Source: JAPKZH01 sp964537875
GTDB taxonomy: Bacteria; Acidobacteriota; Aminicenantia; Aminicenantales; UBA4085
Assembly (NCBI GenBank): GCA_964537875.1
Contig: CAZIDN010000048.1
Span: forward strand, 1 to 27,942
DNA length: 27,942 bases
Direction: 5' to 3'
Shown here: one piece after another, positions 7,940 to 15,594 of the stretch
How positions within the stretch are numbered: position 1 is the first letter of the stretch
Layout of the letters: each line of letters begins with the position of its first letter
Translations under genes and position numbers: made by a program
Notes under the pieces: model-generated
Databases searched by the model: none
Told to the model about the DNA's origin: nothing
Seen by the model: the letters and a program-made list of their open reading frames with translations, nothing else

Positions 7940-8279
7940 AATATCACGCTCCTCTCGTTTAGGCAATTCAACATCAGATACGGAAAGGACGATACAGCCG
8001 CGCTTAAAATCTCATTCCCGAGGAAAAGAGAGGAAAGGGTGGCCAGGATCAGACAAAAAGCGGCAGCCGCCAGCCTCGAGGTCCAACATCTCCCGTGCAA
8101 GTCCATAGATGACTGTTGTCCTTGCTAATGCGCCTGACCGGAATGCCCTCCCGCCAGGATATAGANNNNNNNNNNNNNNNNNNNNNNNNNNNNNNNNNNN
8201 NNNNNNNNNNNNNNNNNNNNNNNNNNNNNNNNNNNNNNNNNNNNNNNNNNNNNNNNNNNNNNNNNGACTGTTGTCCTTG
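7940..8279. other. Intergenic stretch between hicB and the cupin, containing the scaffold gap
   Basis: The interval holds the hicB upstream region, the left 55-bp overlap copy and the N run. No convincing gene was found. A 56-codon minus-strand frame (7936-8106) with a hydrophobic middle has no good ribosome site and is not called. No clear promoter for hicBA is seen. Confidence 0.6.
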
Positions 8280-8320
8280 CTAATGCGCCTGACCGGAATG
8301 CCCTCCCGCCAGGATATAGA
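8111..8320. other. Assembly gap with duplicated 55-bp contig ends
   Basis: Positions 8166-8265 are 100 N. The 55 bases before (8111-8165) and the 55 bases at 8266-8320 are identical. This is what two contigs ending in the same k-mer of 55 look like when a scaffolder joins them without merging. The real sequence probably has one copy and no gap. The cupin stop codon lies in the right copy, so merging would not change that gene. Confidence 0.85.
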
Positions 8321-8615
8321 CGGACTTTTCTTGGCCGGGGTTTGCTAGGAAAACCGTTTCCTCCTCTTTGAAATGGAGCGCTTCGCCTTCTTGCAGCCGG
8401 ATCTCTTCGTTCTCCGCACTCAAGGAAAGGTTGCCTTTGACAGCCAGAAGGATTTCTTCGTGGCCGGCACCGGGGCAGACTTTCCGTCCTCGTTCTCCCG
8501 GAGCCAATTCTCCGTAAATGAGATAGCAGGCATGGGTCCTGAGGTCCCGTGCACCTAGAGCGTACTCGCCGCCAGCTCCAAGGGCTATCTTCCGGAGGGA
8601 ATAGATTTTGCGCAT
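8280..8615 (-). CDS. Small cupin-like protein next to the assembly gap
   Basis: A 111-residue protein resembling a one-domain cupin: CPGAGHEEILLAVKGNLSLS corresponds to motif 1 (GHEE, glycine-ended), and LQEGEALHF to motif 2. Motif 1 has only one histidine followed by EE, so metal binding may be altered. The start at 8615 is chosen because GGGAGGAG lies about 5 bases upstream; longer starts lack a site. The stop TAG (8280-8282) falls inside the 55-bp sequence duplicated at the gap, so the gene is complete in either assembly. It diverges from the rhamnosidase gene at 8802, with 186 bases between them, and might be involved in the same sugar metabolism; that is inference only. Confidence 0.75.
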   Translation of the reverse strand: MRKIYSLRKIALGAGGEYALGARDLRTHACYLIYGELAPGERGRKVCPGAGHEEILLAVKGNLSLSAENEEIRLQEGEALHFKEEETVFLANPGQEKSVYILAGGHSGQAH

Positions 8616-8729
8616 CGTCTCCTCCCGCATTCTTAACAGATGTGAGAATAATCCAATCATCAATGTGGCGCAAGTTAAATAGGGTGACAGCACACCCATT
8701 TCCATATTTTCCTGCGCTGAATCTGGAAA

Positions 8730-8757
8730 TTGATATTGTCTCCCCAATTATTATAGT
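8730..8757 (+). promoter_or_regulatory. Sigma-70-like promoter for the rhamnosidase gene
   Basis: TTGATA (8730-8735), a 16-base spacer and TATAGT (8752-8757). Each hexamer is one base from consensus. A start near 8764 would give a leader of about 38 bases, with AAGGAG at 8790-8795. Confidence 0.6.
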
Positions 8758-8801
8758 CTTTAGTCTGGCTCGTCCCGACAGCTATCAAAAAGGAGCCCCA
8801 T

Positions 8802-11573
8802 ATGGAACCATCAATGAAACCTTCTAAATCGCCCGTCTTATTAATGCTGCTTATCTTGGTTTTATGCGGCGCGGCCCTGTCGGATTTGGGCCGGCCCGGT
8901 CCGCTCCCGGCGAATTGGGGCGTGCGAAAGGCCGTCCCATTCGAGATGCTCCGGAAGGACTTCCGCAATCCGGACATGATCTACGCGCCTTTCATTTTCT
9001 GGTTCTGGGATGAGCCTCTCGACTCCGCCAAGATGGCGGAGATATCCCGCGTCCTGTCCAGCCAAGGCTTCAGCCCCGGCTATGCTCATGCCCGCAAGTC
9101 CATGGTCAAAACTCCCGACCTTCCGGACGAAGAATGGCTGGGAGATAAATGGTTTGCTGCTTTCGGTGACGCATTGAAAGAAGCCCAAGCGCGGAAGAAC
9201 TATCTCGGCTACTGCGATGAATATTGGTGGCCCAGCTTGCAGGCCAACGGCCGGGTGCTGAAGGCGCACCCCGAGCTGCGGGCCGAGTCGCTCGGCTGGG
9301 AGATCCTGGATCTGCCGGGCGAGACCGAAGTTCAGGTGCCTGCTTCGTTCTTCGCCGTCGCGGCGGAGTTGGATTCGCCCCTTCCCCCAGCCGTCGCAGG
9401 CGAGAAAAGGGCATCCGCCGTGATCCGAAGCCGGACGCTGCAGGTCATCGGCGGTGGCGCTCCCTTCGCTTGGAAGTCTCCTGCGGAAGGAGCGTGGCGC
9501 ATTTACGCGTTCAACAAGTATAACCATAACGGGGTCGACGGAGGGCAGGTCAACTACATCGATGCGCGTCTTGCCCCTGCATTCATCGAGATCGCCTTGG
9601 AACCCTACGCCCGGCGCCTTGGCAGCCGGCTCGGCAGGTCGGTCCCCGGCGACTTCATCGACAACGAAGGCGACTACGGGTGGCAACTGGCATGGTCCGA
9701 CACGCTTGAGCAGCGCTACAAAGAACGTTACGGACGCGATATTCGGCTCTGGATGCCTCTGGCTCTTGATCCGGATAGTGAAGGCCTCTTTGCGAAGGCC
9801 CGCTGGGAATGGTTCGATGTTGTCTCGGACATTTACGCGGAGACGTTCCGGGCGCTGACCGACTGGCACGAGCAGCGCGGGATGTACACGACTGCCCACT
9901 TCTGGGAGGAAGGAATTCAACCTCAGGTGAGCGGGGTCGGAGACCATATGAAGATGCTGCGCACGCTGACGATGCCGGGGCAGGACTGCCTCGGGCGGAA
10001 ACCGCTTCGCGTCCATGACTTCAAGGAGATCGAATCGGTCGCGGAGTTCCAGAACGCGCGCGCCGCGACGGAGCTGATGGGCGCCGGCGGCTTCGAGGGG
10101 ACGCCCTGGGGGACATTCAACCCGCCCTTCCTCAAGCAGGCCGTCAACGCCGTGACCGCGTGGGGGATGAGCCATATCATCCCGCACGGCGTCTTCACGA
10201 CGCGCAAGCTGACAGGCAATCCTTGGCCGCCGGACTGGTACTCGGAGAACCCGATGTTTCCGTACTTGCACCTATGGACCGATTTCGCCCGGCGGGCCAG
10301 CTTTGTCAATTCGATGGGCCGCGCCGTTCCCGACGTCCTGCTCTATAACCCGATCGAATCGGCCTGGATCCATGCGGACGCGGACCTCCTCGACGTTGAA
10401 ATGTGGTCCTTCTCCGAAAACAATCCCCAAGGGAAACGGATGAATGAGATCGACCGGGTCTATGCAAAGGCGATCGACGAATTGACGGCGGCTCGGGTCG
10501 AATTTCTGGTCGGCGACCGCTATTATCTCAAGCAAATGGAGGTGAGAGCGGCGAATCTCGTCCGCGGCGAATTCACCTTCCGGACGCTTGTCTTGCCGTC
10601 GCTGGACATCATGTCCCTCGAGACGGCCCGGAAGATCGTCGATTTCGCAAAAGCCGGCGGACGCGTTTATACCCTGGCCGAGCTTCCGACGGCATCGGCT
10701 GAAAAGGGGATGGGCGATGCCGAGATGAAAGATTTGATGGACACTTTGAAGGCACAGCCGACATTCGTGGCCTGTCCGGAAGGCGGACTGAAGCCGCTAC
10801 TGGATCAGCCGGCGCCGGGCCTCGAAAGCCCGGTCCGGTTCATGACGGGCGCCTTCCCGATGCTGCAGCACCGCCGGCGCATCGATGGCCGGGATTTCTA
10901 CTGGCTCGCAAATAACACAGATCAGTGGCAAACGTGCGAGGTTACTCTTCGCGATGTCTATGGCGCAGCCTCGATCTGGGATTGCGAAACCGGCGGAATT
11001 CGCCCGATAGCCTCCAACGACCTGAGTAATGGGAGCAAGCTCACCTTGGTCTTTAAGCCCTACGAAGCCTACTGGCTCGTCTTTGATCCGAAGAAAGCGG
11101 CGACGCGCGGCCAGCCGGAGCGCAGGCCGGAAATCGATGTTATCACGACGATCGATGGACCTTGGAAGGTCTTTTGCGATGCAAAGATCCAGCCGGTAAT
11201 GGAATTTTCGATGACGCCGCCTGCGGAGTTCGCCAGCGGTGTGGAAAAGACGCTTGAGGATTGGAAAGTTTGGGGCATGGAGAAGTTCAGCGGACTTATG
11301 GACTATTCCAAAACCATCACTTTAGATAGGGTGGGGAAAGGGCTGCAGCTCGATTTGGGGAAAGTCTGCCATGTCGCCGAGGTCTGGGTGAACGGCAAGA
11401 GCTGCGGTGCCCGGCTATGGGGCCCTCATGTATTCGAAGTCGGCGGTGCGCTGCGCCGCGGCGCGAATGAGGTCCGGGTGCGGATCGCGAACCTCATCAA
11501 CAACAGCTACGGCGAGCTCACGGAGTCAGGCCTGCTCGGCCCCGTCCGCCTGGTCAAAGCCCGGAAGCCCTAA
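8802..11573 (+). CDS. Secreted GH106-like alpha-L-rhamnosidase
   Basis: A 923-residue glycoside hydrolase that resembles GH106 rhamnosidases. It starts with an N-terminal signal peptide (about residues 1-27; the cysteine in LVLC is a poor lipobox). Next is the characteristic opening YAPFIFWFWDEPLDSAKMAEIS of the catalytic barrel, with GFSPGYAHAR after it, and a region with DFIDNEGDYGW. The C terminus is a beta-sandwich of the GH2/GH106 accessory type (VAEVWVNGKSCGARLWGPHVFEV, then RGANEVRVRIANLINN). GH106 enzymes remove terminal L-rhamnose from plant or microbial polysaccharides and glycosides. The assignment to GH106, and not a sister family, rests on pattern recognition. AAGGAG sits 6 bases before the ATG. 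No susCD-like transporter or other sugar enzymes adjoin it. Confidence 0.8.
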   Translation: MEPSMKPSKSPVLLMLLILVLCGAALSDLGRPGPLPANWGVRKAVPFEMLRKDFRNPDMIYAPFIFWFWDEPLDSAKMAEISRVLSSQGFSPGYAHARKSMVKTPDLPDEEWLGDKWFAAFGDALKEAQARKNYLGYCDEYWWPSLQANGRVLKAHPELRAESLGWEILDLPGETEVQVPASFFAVAAELDSPLPPAVAGEKRASAVIRSRTLQVIGGGAPFAWKSPAEGAWRIYAFNKYNHNGVDGGQVNYIDARLAPAFIEIALEPYARRLGSRLGRSVPGDFIDNEGDYGWQLAWSDTLEQRYKERYGRDIRLWMPLALDPDSEGLFAKARWEWFDVVSDIYAETFRALTDWHEQRGMYTTAHFWEEGIQPQVSGVGDHMKMLRTLTMPGQDCLGRKPLRVHDFKEIESVAEFQNARAATELMGAGGFEGTPWGTFNPPFLKQAVNAVTAWGMSHIIPHGVFTTRKLTGNPWPPDWYSENPMFPYLHLWTDFARRASFVNSMGRAVPDVLLYNPIESAWIHADADLLDVEMWSFSENNPQGKRMNEIDRVYAKAIDELTAARVEFLVGDRYYLKQMEVRAANLVRGEFTFRTLVLPSLDIMSLETARKIVDFAKAGGRVYTLAELPTASAEKGMGDAEMKDLMDTLKAQPTFVACPEGGLKPLLDQPAPGLESPVRFMTGAFPMLQHRRRIDGRDFYWLANNTDQWQTCEVTLRDVYGAASIWDCETGGIRPIASNDLSNGSKLTLVFKPYEAYWLVFDPKKAATRGQPERRPEIDVITTIDGPWKVFCDAKIQPVMEFSMTPPAEFASGVEKTLEDWKVWGMEKFSGLMDYSKTITLDRVGKGLQLDLGKVCHVAEVWVNGKSCGARLWGPHVFEVGGALRRGANEVRVRIANLINNSYGELTESGLLGPVRLVKARKP

Positions 11574-11619
11574 GTGTGACCTTCTTTCCAAAAGATCTGC
11601 CAGAGCTTATCGGCCGGGC

Positions 11620-11752
11620 TTAGTTCCCGCTAATCTTGATCGACCGGCCATATGTGTTGTTGCTTTCTGAGATCTCCTTAACAACTCCTTCGGCATCGGC
11701 CTTGGCAATGATGTACCAAGTATCAGCGGCAACCCCTTGGGAAGAATTGATC
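11620..11752 (-). pseudogene. C-terminal remnant of a CARDB-domain protein, cut at repeat copy 3
   Basis: The minus strand encodes about 37 residues ending at a TAA (11620-11622): TWYIIAKADAEGVVKEISES, then NNTYGRSIKI. This is the terminal strand pair of a CARDB adhesion domain (pattern: Y-I-A-xAD-x-V-x-E-xxE-xNN). The frame enters repeat copy 3 at 11753 and has no start of its own, so the rest of the gene appears lost. Insertion of the repeat or a deletion next to it would explain this. The match is by eye over a short span. Confidence 0.5.
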
Positions 11753-11819
11753 GGAGTCAAAGCTACTTTTTACGCAGGCTCCCCCTAGAAAACTATGCGT
11801 AATGGGTAGCTTTGACCCC
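11753..11819. repeat. Palindromic intergenic repeat, copy 3 (GCTACT subtype)
   Basis: The arms at 11753-11776 and 11796-11819 are inverted around a 19-base loop, with three mismatches in 24. The core is GTCAAAGCTACT, as in copy 4, in place of the AAACCTACTC of copies 1, 2 and 6. The 14 bases GAAGAATTGATCGG leading into the left arm are also shared with copy 4, so the element extends beyond the palindrome on this side. Confidence 0.9.
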
Positions 11820-11869
11820 GGATCTTGGATTGACCTCGGATGTTGCCCCCGGATCGAATTTCGGAGATA

Positions 11870-11898
11870 TTGACAGATATCTTCGCCGGCCCTATATT
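11870..11898 (+). promoter_or_regulatory. Strong sigma-70-like promoter for the methyltransferase gene
   Basis: A perfect TTGACA (11870-11875), an optimal 17-base spacer and TATATT (11893-11898), the best match to consensus in the window. Transcription from about 11905 would give a leader of about 135 bases that contains the 26-codon ORF at 11949. Confidence 0.7.
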
Positions 11899-11948
11899 CT
11901 GTTCGTATCACCCGCCCAGAGCGTCCAAGCCCTAAAGGGGAAAAATCT

Positions 11949-12029
11949 ATGCGGTGCAAAATAGGAATTCTTGGAACGGATAATCCGACAACCATATTGG
12001 GCGGGGGGAACACGTTGAAGCTTTTTTAA
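11949..12029 (+). CDS. 26-residue leader-like ORF, possible oxidoreductase remnant
   Basis: AAGGGG lies about 8 bases before the ATG, and the stop TAA (12027-12029) overlaps the AAGGAG ribosome site of the next gene, so coupling is possible. The start, KIGILGTDNPTT, resembles the first strand of Gfo/Idh/MocA NAD-binding oxidoreductases (often KIGILGTDNSH), after which it diverges. It may be a decayed 5' end of such a gene, or a real upstream peptide. The evidence does not separate the two. Confidence 0.3.
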   Translation: MRCKIGILGTDNPTTILGGGNTLKLF

Positions 12030-12040
12030 GGAGCCATGAA

Positions 12041-12598
12041 ATGTACCTGTTCCTCATTCCCTTGCTGATTGGATTTGCCTTTAACTGGGCCAGCGCCTTC
12101 ACGGATTTTTCTTCCCGGCGCTTTGGGGAACGCAGCGGGCGCCTGATCAGCTTCATCACCAGAAATATTTTAGGAATTCCGGTTTGGGTCATCGGCCTGG
12201 TTCTGGCATTTCGAGCATCCGCGTCGTCCTTGTTCATCCCCGGCCCGGTGACCGATATTCTGGGCTGGCTGCTGGTCGTAACGGGAACGGTTCCCATGTT
12301 TTGGGGGCTTGCCTTTTTAGGGCGGCGGTCTTTTAGGCCGACCCGACAAGATACGCTCGTCAGCGCCGGCATCTATAGATACATCCGCCACCCTATCTAT
12401 ACCGGAGTCTTGCTTGAATTTGTCGGAGGCCCGCTGCTGCATCCAACGATCCCGGCAGTGATAGCCTGCGCTCTCGGCTGGGGCTATATTTATGTCCAAG
12501 CGCGCCTGGAAGAATTTGATTTGGTACGTCGGATCCCTTCCTACCGCCAGTACATGGACCGAGTCCCTCGCTTTTTCCCGCGCCTGCAGAAGAATTGA
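12041..12598 (+). CDS. Membrane methyltransferase of the isoprenylcysteine carboxyl methyltransferase (ICMT/PEMT) family
   Basis: A 185-residue multipass membrane protein with segments at about 2-20, 42-60, 72-92 and 122-148. The cofactor-binding signature GIYRYIRHPIYTGVL (around residues 110-124, with R116-H117-P118) is typical of the ICMT/PEMT family, which methylates small molecules or lipids with S-adenosylmethionine at the membrane. Bacterial members have varied, mostly unknown substrates. AAGGAG (12028-12033) is well placed before the ATG. The last codons and the TGA stop are AAG AAT TGA, which fall in the 14-base sequence shared with the flank of repeat copy 3. The present C terminus therefore seems to be supplied by repeat copy 4. 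Confidence 0.88.
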   Translation: MYLFLIPLLIGFAFNWASAFTDFSSRRFGERSGRLISFITRNILGIPVWVIGLVLAFRASASSLFIPGPVTDILGWLLVVTGTVPMFWGLAFLGRRSFRPTRQDTLVSAGIYRYIRHPIYTGVLLEFVGGPLLHPTIPAVIACALGWGYIYVQARLEEFDLVRRIPSYRQYMDRVPRFFPRLQKN

Positions 12599-12600
12599 TC

Positions 12601-12667
12601 GGGGTCAAAGCTACTCTTTACGCATCGTTTTTTAGGGGGAACCTGCGTAAAGAGTAGCTTTGACCCC
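12601..12667. repeat. Palindromic intergenic repeat, copy 4 (GCTACT subtype, perfect)
   Basis: The arms at 12601-12624 and 12644-12667 are perfect 24-base inverted copies around a 19-base loop. It begins two bases after the methyltransferase stop. Including the shared upstream flank, the element starts at about 12587 and overlaps the end of that gene. The perfect arms suggest that this is the most recent or best-maintained copy. Confidence 0.95.
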
Positions 12668-12692
12668 GGAATATGACCCCGGAGAGGCGGGA

Positions 12693-12721
12693 TTGCCAAG
12701 CACGTCATTTTCACATACTAT
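12693..12721 (+). promoter_or_regulatory. Weak candidate promoter for the HtpX-like gene
   Basis: TTGCCA (12693-12698), a 17-base spacer and TACTAT (12716-12721). Transcription would begin only a few bases before the ATG at 12732, giving a nearly leaderless message. That conflicts with the AGGTG just before the ATG, so this is tentative. Confidence 0.25.
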
Positions 12722-12731
12722 AGGTGTCAAA

Positions 12732-13730
12732 ATGCGTCGCGATTCTGTCGGGGATATTCGTGAGATTCGGGCGGGTAAGAGCAAGAATATCCGCATCCTC
12801 AAAACCGCCATGTTTCTGCCGGATTTTATCGCCATCGCATCTTTTTTTCTCGTCCTCAATTTCGTCGTCGGCCTTGTTTTTTCCAAGCCGAGCTCGTTTT
12901 CGATAACATACATTGTGGGATTGATCGGGCTGGCCGCTCTTTACGCCTACCTGCTGGCGAGATTTCAATACTCCGTCGCCCGAAAAAATGGGGCGCAGTT
13001 TATTTTAGGGCGATTTTCGGTGAAACCTCTAGACCTCAAAAACAGCTTCCACGGGCAATACTTGGAGATTGTCGAGGAAATGGGCAAGGCTGCCGGTTTG
13101 CCCAAAATTAATATCCATGTCATCTCCAGTTTATCGATCAATGCCCTGGCACTGGTCGAGCCCGATGGAACGCCCTGTCTTGCCCTGACGGAAGGGTTGC
13201 TCGCCGGATGTACGCGGGACGAGATCAAAGCTGCCGTGGCCCGTGAGATAGCCCTCATCGACCAAGGCGACGCGCTCTATAAGACACTCGTCTGCTCGCA
13301 GGCGGATTTCCTCGAACGTTTCCGTCACGCTTTCGACCGCGAAGAGCTGGAGGAAGGCTCCTTATCATTTTCGCTGTCGTCGAGGATCAGGCGCTTCTTG
13401 AGTCGATACATCAACCCTGAGCAAGAGATCCGGGCGGATGCCGCTGCCGTCGGGCTTGGCCGGAATCCGGTCACCCTGGCCCAAGCGCTGGCCAAGGCCT
13501 TCGCCGCCAATTGCTCCGCGAAAGGTTTGGGCCATACTTACGCCCCCCTCTTTTTCATCCCGCCGGAACCGGCAGGCAAGAGCCAGGATGCGGCTGGCTG
13601 GCTGGCTGGCATCTATCCGCCGCTTTTGACAAGGATTCGGCGGCTTGCCATCATGGCCGGCCAAAAAACCGAGGACATCATCCCGCAGGATATCCTTCAG
13701 GGCCTCATGAAAAAGGTAAAAAACGTTTAA
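12732..13730 (+). CDS. HtpX-like M48 protein with a degenerate active site
   Basis: A 332-residue membrane protein with two N-terminal segments (about 27-50 and 58-78), then an M48/HtpX-like domain: INALALVEPDGTPCLALTEGLL, then TRDEIKAAVAREIALIDQGD, then EQEIRADAAAV, and near the end YPPLLTRIRRL. In active M48 enzymes the middle segment reads AHELAHI (HExxH). Here it is R171-E172-I-A-L175: the glutamate remains but both zinc-binding histidines are replaced, while the downstream ExxAD motif (E232, D236) is kept. It is therefore predicted not to be a zinc peptidase; a scaffold or substrate-binding role is possible. The ATG at 12732 is preferred over an in-frame TTG inside repeat copy 4, because AGGTG precedes it. 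Confidence 0.85.
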   Translation: MRRDSVGDIREIRAGKSKNIRILKTAMFLPDFIAIASFFLVLNFVVGLVFSKPSSFSITYIVGLIGLAALYAYLLARFQYSVARKNGAQFILGRFSVKPLDLKNSFHGQYLEIVEEMGKAAGLPKINIHVISSLSINALALVEPDGTPCLALTEGLLAGCTRDEIKAAVAREIALIDQGDALYKTLVCSQADFLERFRHAFDREELEEGSLSFSLSSRIRRFLSRYINPEQEIRADAAAVGLGRNPVTLAQALAKAFAANCSAKGLGHTYAPLFFIPPEPAGKSQDAAGWLAGIYPPLLTRIRRLAIMAGQKTEDIIPQDILQGLMKKVKNV

Positions 13731-13771
13731 CCTCGCCTGCGGTATTGACTTTCCCTTGTCTTTGACTTAAT

Positions 13772-13800
13772 TTGAAAGAAAGGAATAAGCAGGCTATCTT
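13772..13800 (+). promoter_or_regulatory. Candidate promoter for the thioredoxin-TPR selenoprotein
   Basis: TTGAAA (13772-13777), a 17-base spacer and TATCTT (13795-13800), followed by AGGAGG at 13812-13817. An alternative -35 TTGACT lies at 13745-13750 with TTAATT 16 bases later. Which one is used cannot be told. Confidence 0.35.
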
Positions 13801-13822
13801 CAGTAATATAGAGGAGGGTTTC

Positions 13823-15562
13823 ATGAAAAAAGCTTTTGTATTTGGATTCGTGCTTCTTCTCTTTGCCGCCCTTCTCCCGGCCCAGACTTGGCTCACGGGC
13901 TCGGTCGACGACGCCCTGGCCAAGGCGAAGGCCCAGGGGAAGCTGCTGTTGTTGGATTTCTTTGCTTCGAGCGGCTGAGGGAGCTGTGTACTGCTGGGTC
14001 AGCAGTACTACGACAACCCGAAATACGGCAAGTTCCTGGAAGAGAATTTTATCCTCTACCGGGCGCCTCGAGGAGACAAAACCGGAGATGCGGTTTTCAA
14101 GAGATTCGATGTCTCCGGAACCCCGTTCCTGCTTTTCATCGACGGGAACGGGAAGGAAATCGACTGGATCCGCGGTTATAGCGCCCCACCCGATAAGTTC
14201 CACGAAAAGGTCAAGAACGTCCTTCAGGGGGTGGATACATTCAAGGTTCTTGTCGAGCAGGCCGCCAAAAATCCCAAGGATGTGCCGCTTCTAGCTAAGC
14301 TGGCCAAGAAATACAGCGACCGCGACCCGGTAAACACGGAGAAAGCCAACGCGCTCTACAGACAGATCGTGGCCATCGATCCCGATGGCAGGATGGGAAT
14401 GACAGAGTACGGCAAGAATCAGGTTTCCTGCACCGAGTATGCTGAGTTTTCGCTTGGTCAAGCGGTTTTGTATGCCCGGGGATCCCAGCGCAGTCCGGAA
14501 CCTCTAAAAGCCTTTGTCCAAAAGTATCCCGCCAGCAAAATCCTGAAATCAGCATACATGGGCCTCAGTTCCTTTTATGCCTATGCTCCGGGCCCGTACA
14601 AAGAGGAAGCTTTCCGGTTCCTCGAAGAGGCCGTGGCAAAATATCCAGACGATCCTTATTTCAGGCTCTATTACGTCTCCCGAAGCATGAACAACAAAGA
14701 GAATATCGACCGGGGGATCGAGATGGCCGAGGGCATGGGCGGGATGGATTACGCATCGATCGCCAACTACCGCGCCCGCCTCTACCAGCTCAAGGGAGAT
14801 CTCTCTCAGGCCGAGGCGGCCTACGGGCCGGAGTTCATGGATGGGCGGGTGACGAGCCTGGCCAACTCCTTGTCCTCCTATGCCTCCTTCTGGATGCAGC
14901 AGAAAAAGAACCTTGACAGCGCCGAAAAAATGTTGCAGACGGCCATTTTGCTCCAGCCGGACAATGCCTATTTCCGGCAATCCGCGGCCGGTTTTTATTT
15001 GCAGGCCGGAAAGACGGACAAAGCCCTTGAAGTTTTTGGACCGGAGTTCATTAAGATCCCCAAGCTAAATGCCTCTGCTCTAATGACCTACGCCCGTTTC
15101 TGGGTGCAAAGGAAGCAGAATATGGACAGCGCAACGGCAGCCATGGAGTCGGCCCTTAAGTTGAGCCCCGAGGATGCTTATGTCCGCCAATCCGCGGCCC
15201 AAGTCTTCATCATGATGGAGAAGCAGGACAAAGCCATAGAGATTTATGGATCGGCTTATATCAAAACCCAGGACAATCCTTTGGCGCTGTCTAGTTACGG
15301 CCGTTTTTGGGCAGGACAAAAGAAAAATCTGGATAGCGCCTTAGAAGCAGCCAAGAAGGCGACCACCCTCGCCGATCAATCTCCCAACCAGTCCTATCTT
15401 TGGGATTCGTTGGCCGGCGTCTATCTCGCCGCCGGCAAGCTGGAAGAGGCCTTAAAGGCCGAGGAGAAGGCTCTTTCTCTTGACGAGGGATTCAACACCG
15501 AGTTCTACCAGACGCAGTTGAAGAAGATCAAGGAAGAGATCGAGAAAAAGACAAAGAAATAA
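13823..15562 (+). CDS. Thioredoxin-like/TPR selenoprotein (UGA at 13976-13978 read as Sec)
   Basis: One frame from the ATG at 13823 to the stop at 15562, interrupted only by a TGA at codon 52; if read as selenocysteine the protein has 579 residues. Order: signal peptide (about 1-20, ending PAQ); a thioredoxin-like domain with LLLLDFFASSG, then U52-G-S-C55 at the place of CxxC, then DNPKYGKFLEENFILY as in Thioredoxin_7 proteins, and GTPFLLF with the expected cis-proline P101; then a TPR-rich region from about residue 137 with repeats such as DKALEVFGPEF. AGGAGG lies 5 bases before the ATG, which supports this start over the GTG at 14231. Probably periplasmic and redox-active; the partner is unknown. 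The alternative is a pseudogene made by a Cys-to-stop mutation, but the SECIS-like hairpin right after the UGA argues against it. Repeat copy 5 follows the gene. Confidence 0.85.
13976..14008 (+). promoter_or_regulatory. UGA and bacterial SECIS-like hairpin
   Basis: The UGA is 13976-13978. A perfect 9-bp stem, GTACTGCTG (13988-13996) with CAGCAGTAC (14000-14008), closes the three-base loop GGT (13997-13999). Counting the U of UGA as 1, the loop is G22, G23, U24. As I recall it, the E. coli fdhF SECIS has its SelB-contacting G23 and U24 at the same positions. The hairpin lies inside the coding sequence, as bacterial SECIS elements do. Confidence 0.8.
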
Positions 15563-15594
15563 CCGTAACCGTTTTTAAGTCGATGGTCAGGGAA

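Noticed and set aside
7936..8106. Minus-strand 56-residue frame with a hydrophobic middle
   Set aside because: No good ribosome site, overlaps the hicB start by four bases and has no recognisable family.
8109..8673. Frames running through the N run and opposite to the cupin
   Set aside because: They depend on the N run or are antisense to the cupin gene.
12660..12731. Upstream extension of the HtpX-like gene from a TTG
   Set aside because: The TTG is in repeat copy 4; the ATG at 12732 has AGGTG before it.
14231..15562. A separate TPR gene beginning at GTG
   Set aside because: The frame continues upstream through a single TGA into the thioredoxin-like domain, with a far better start at 13823.
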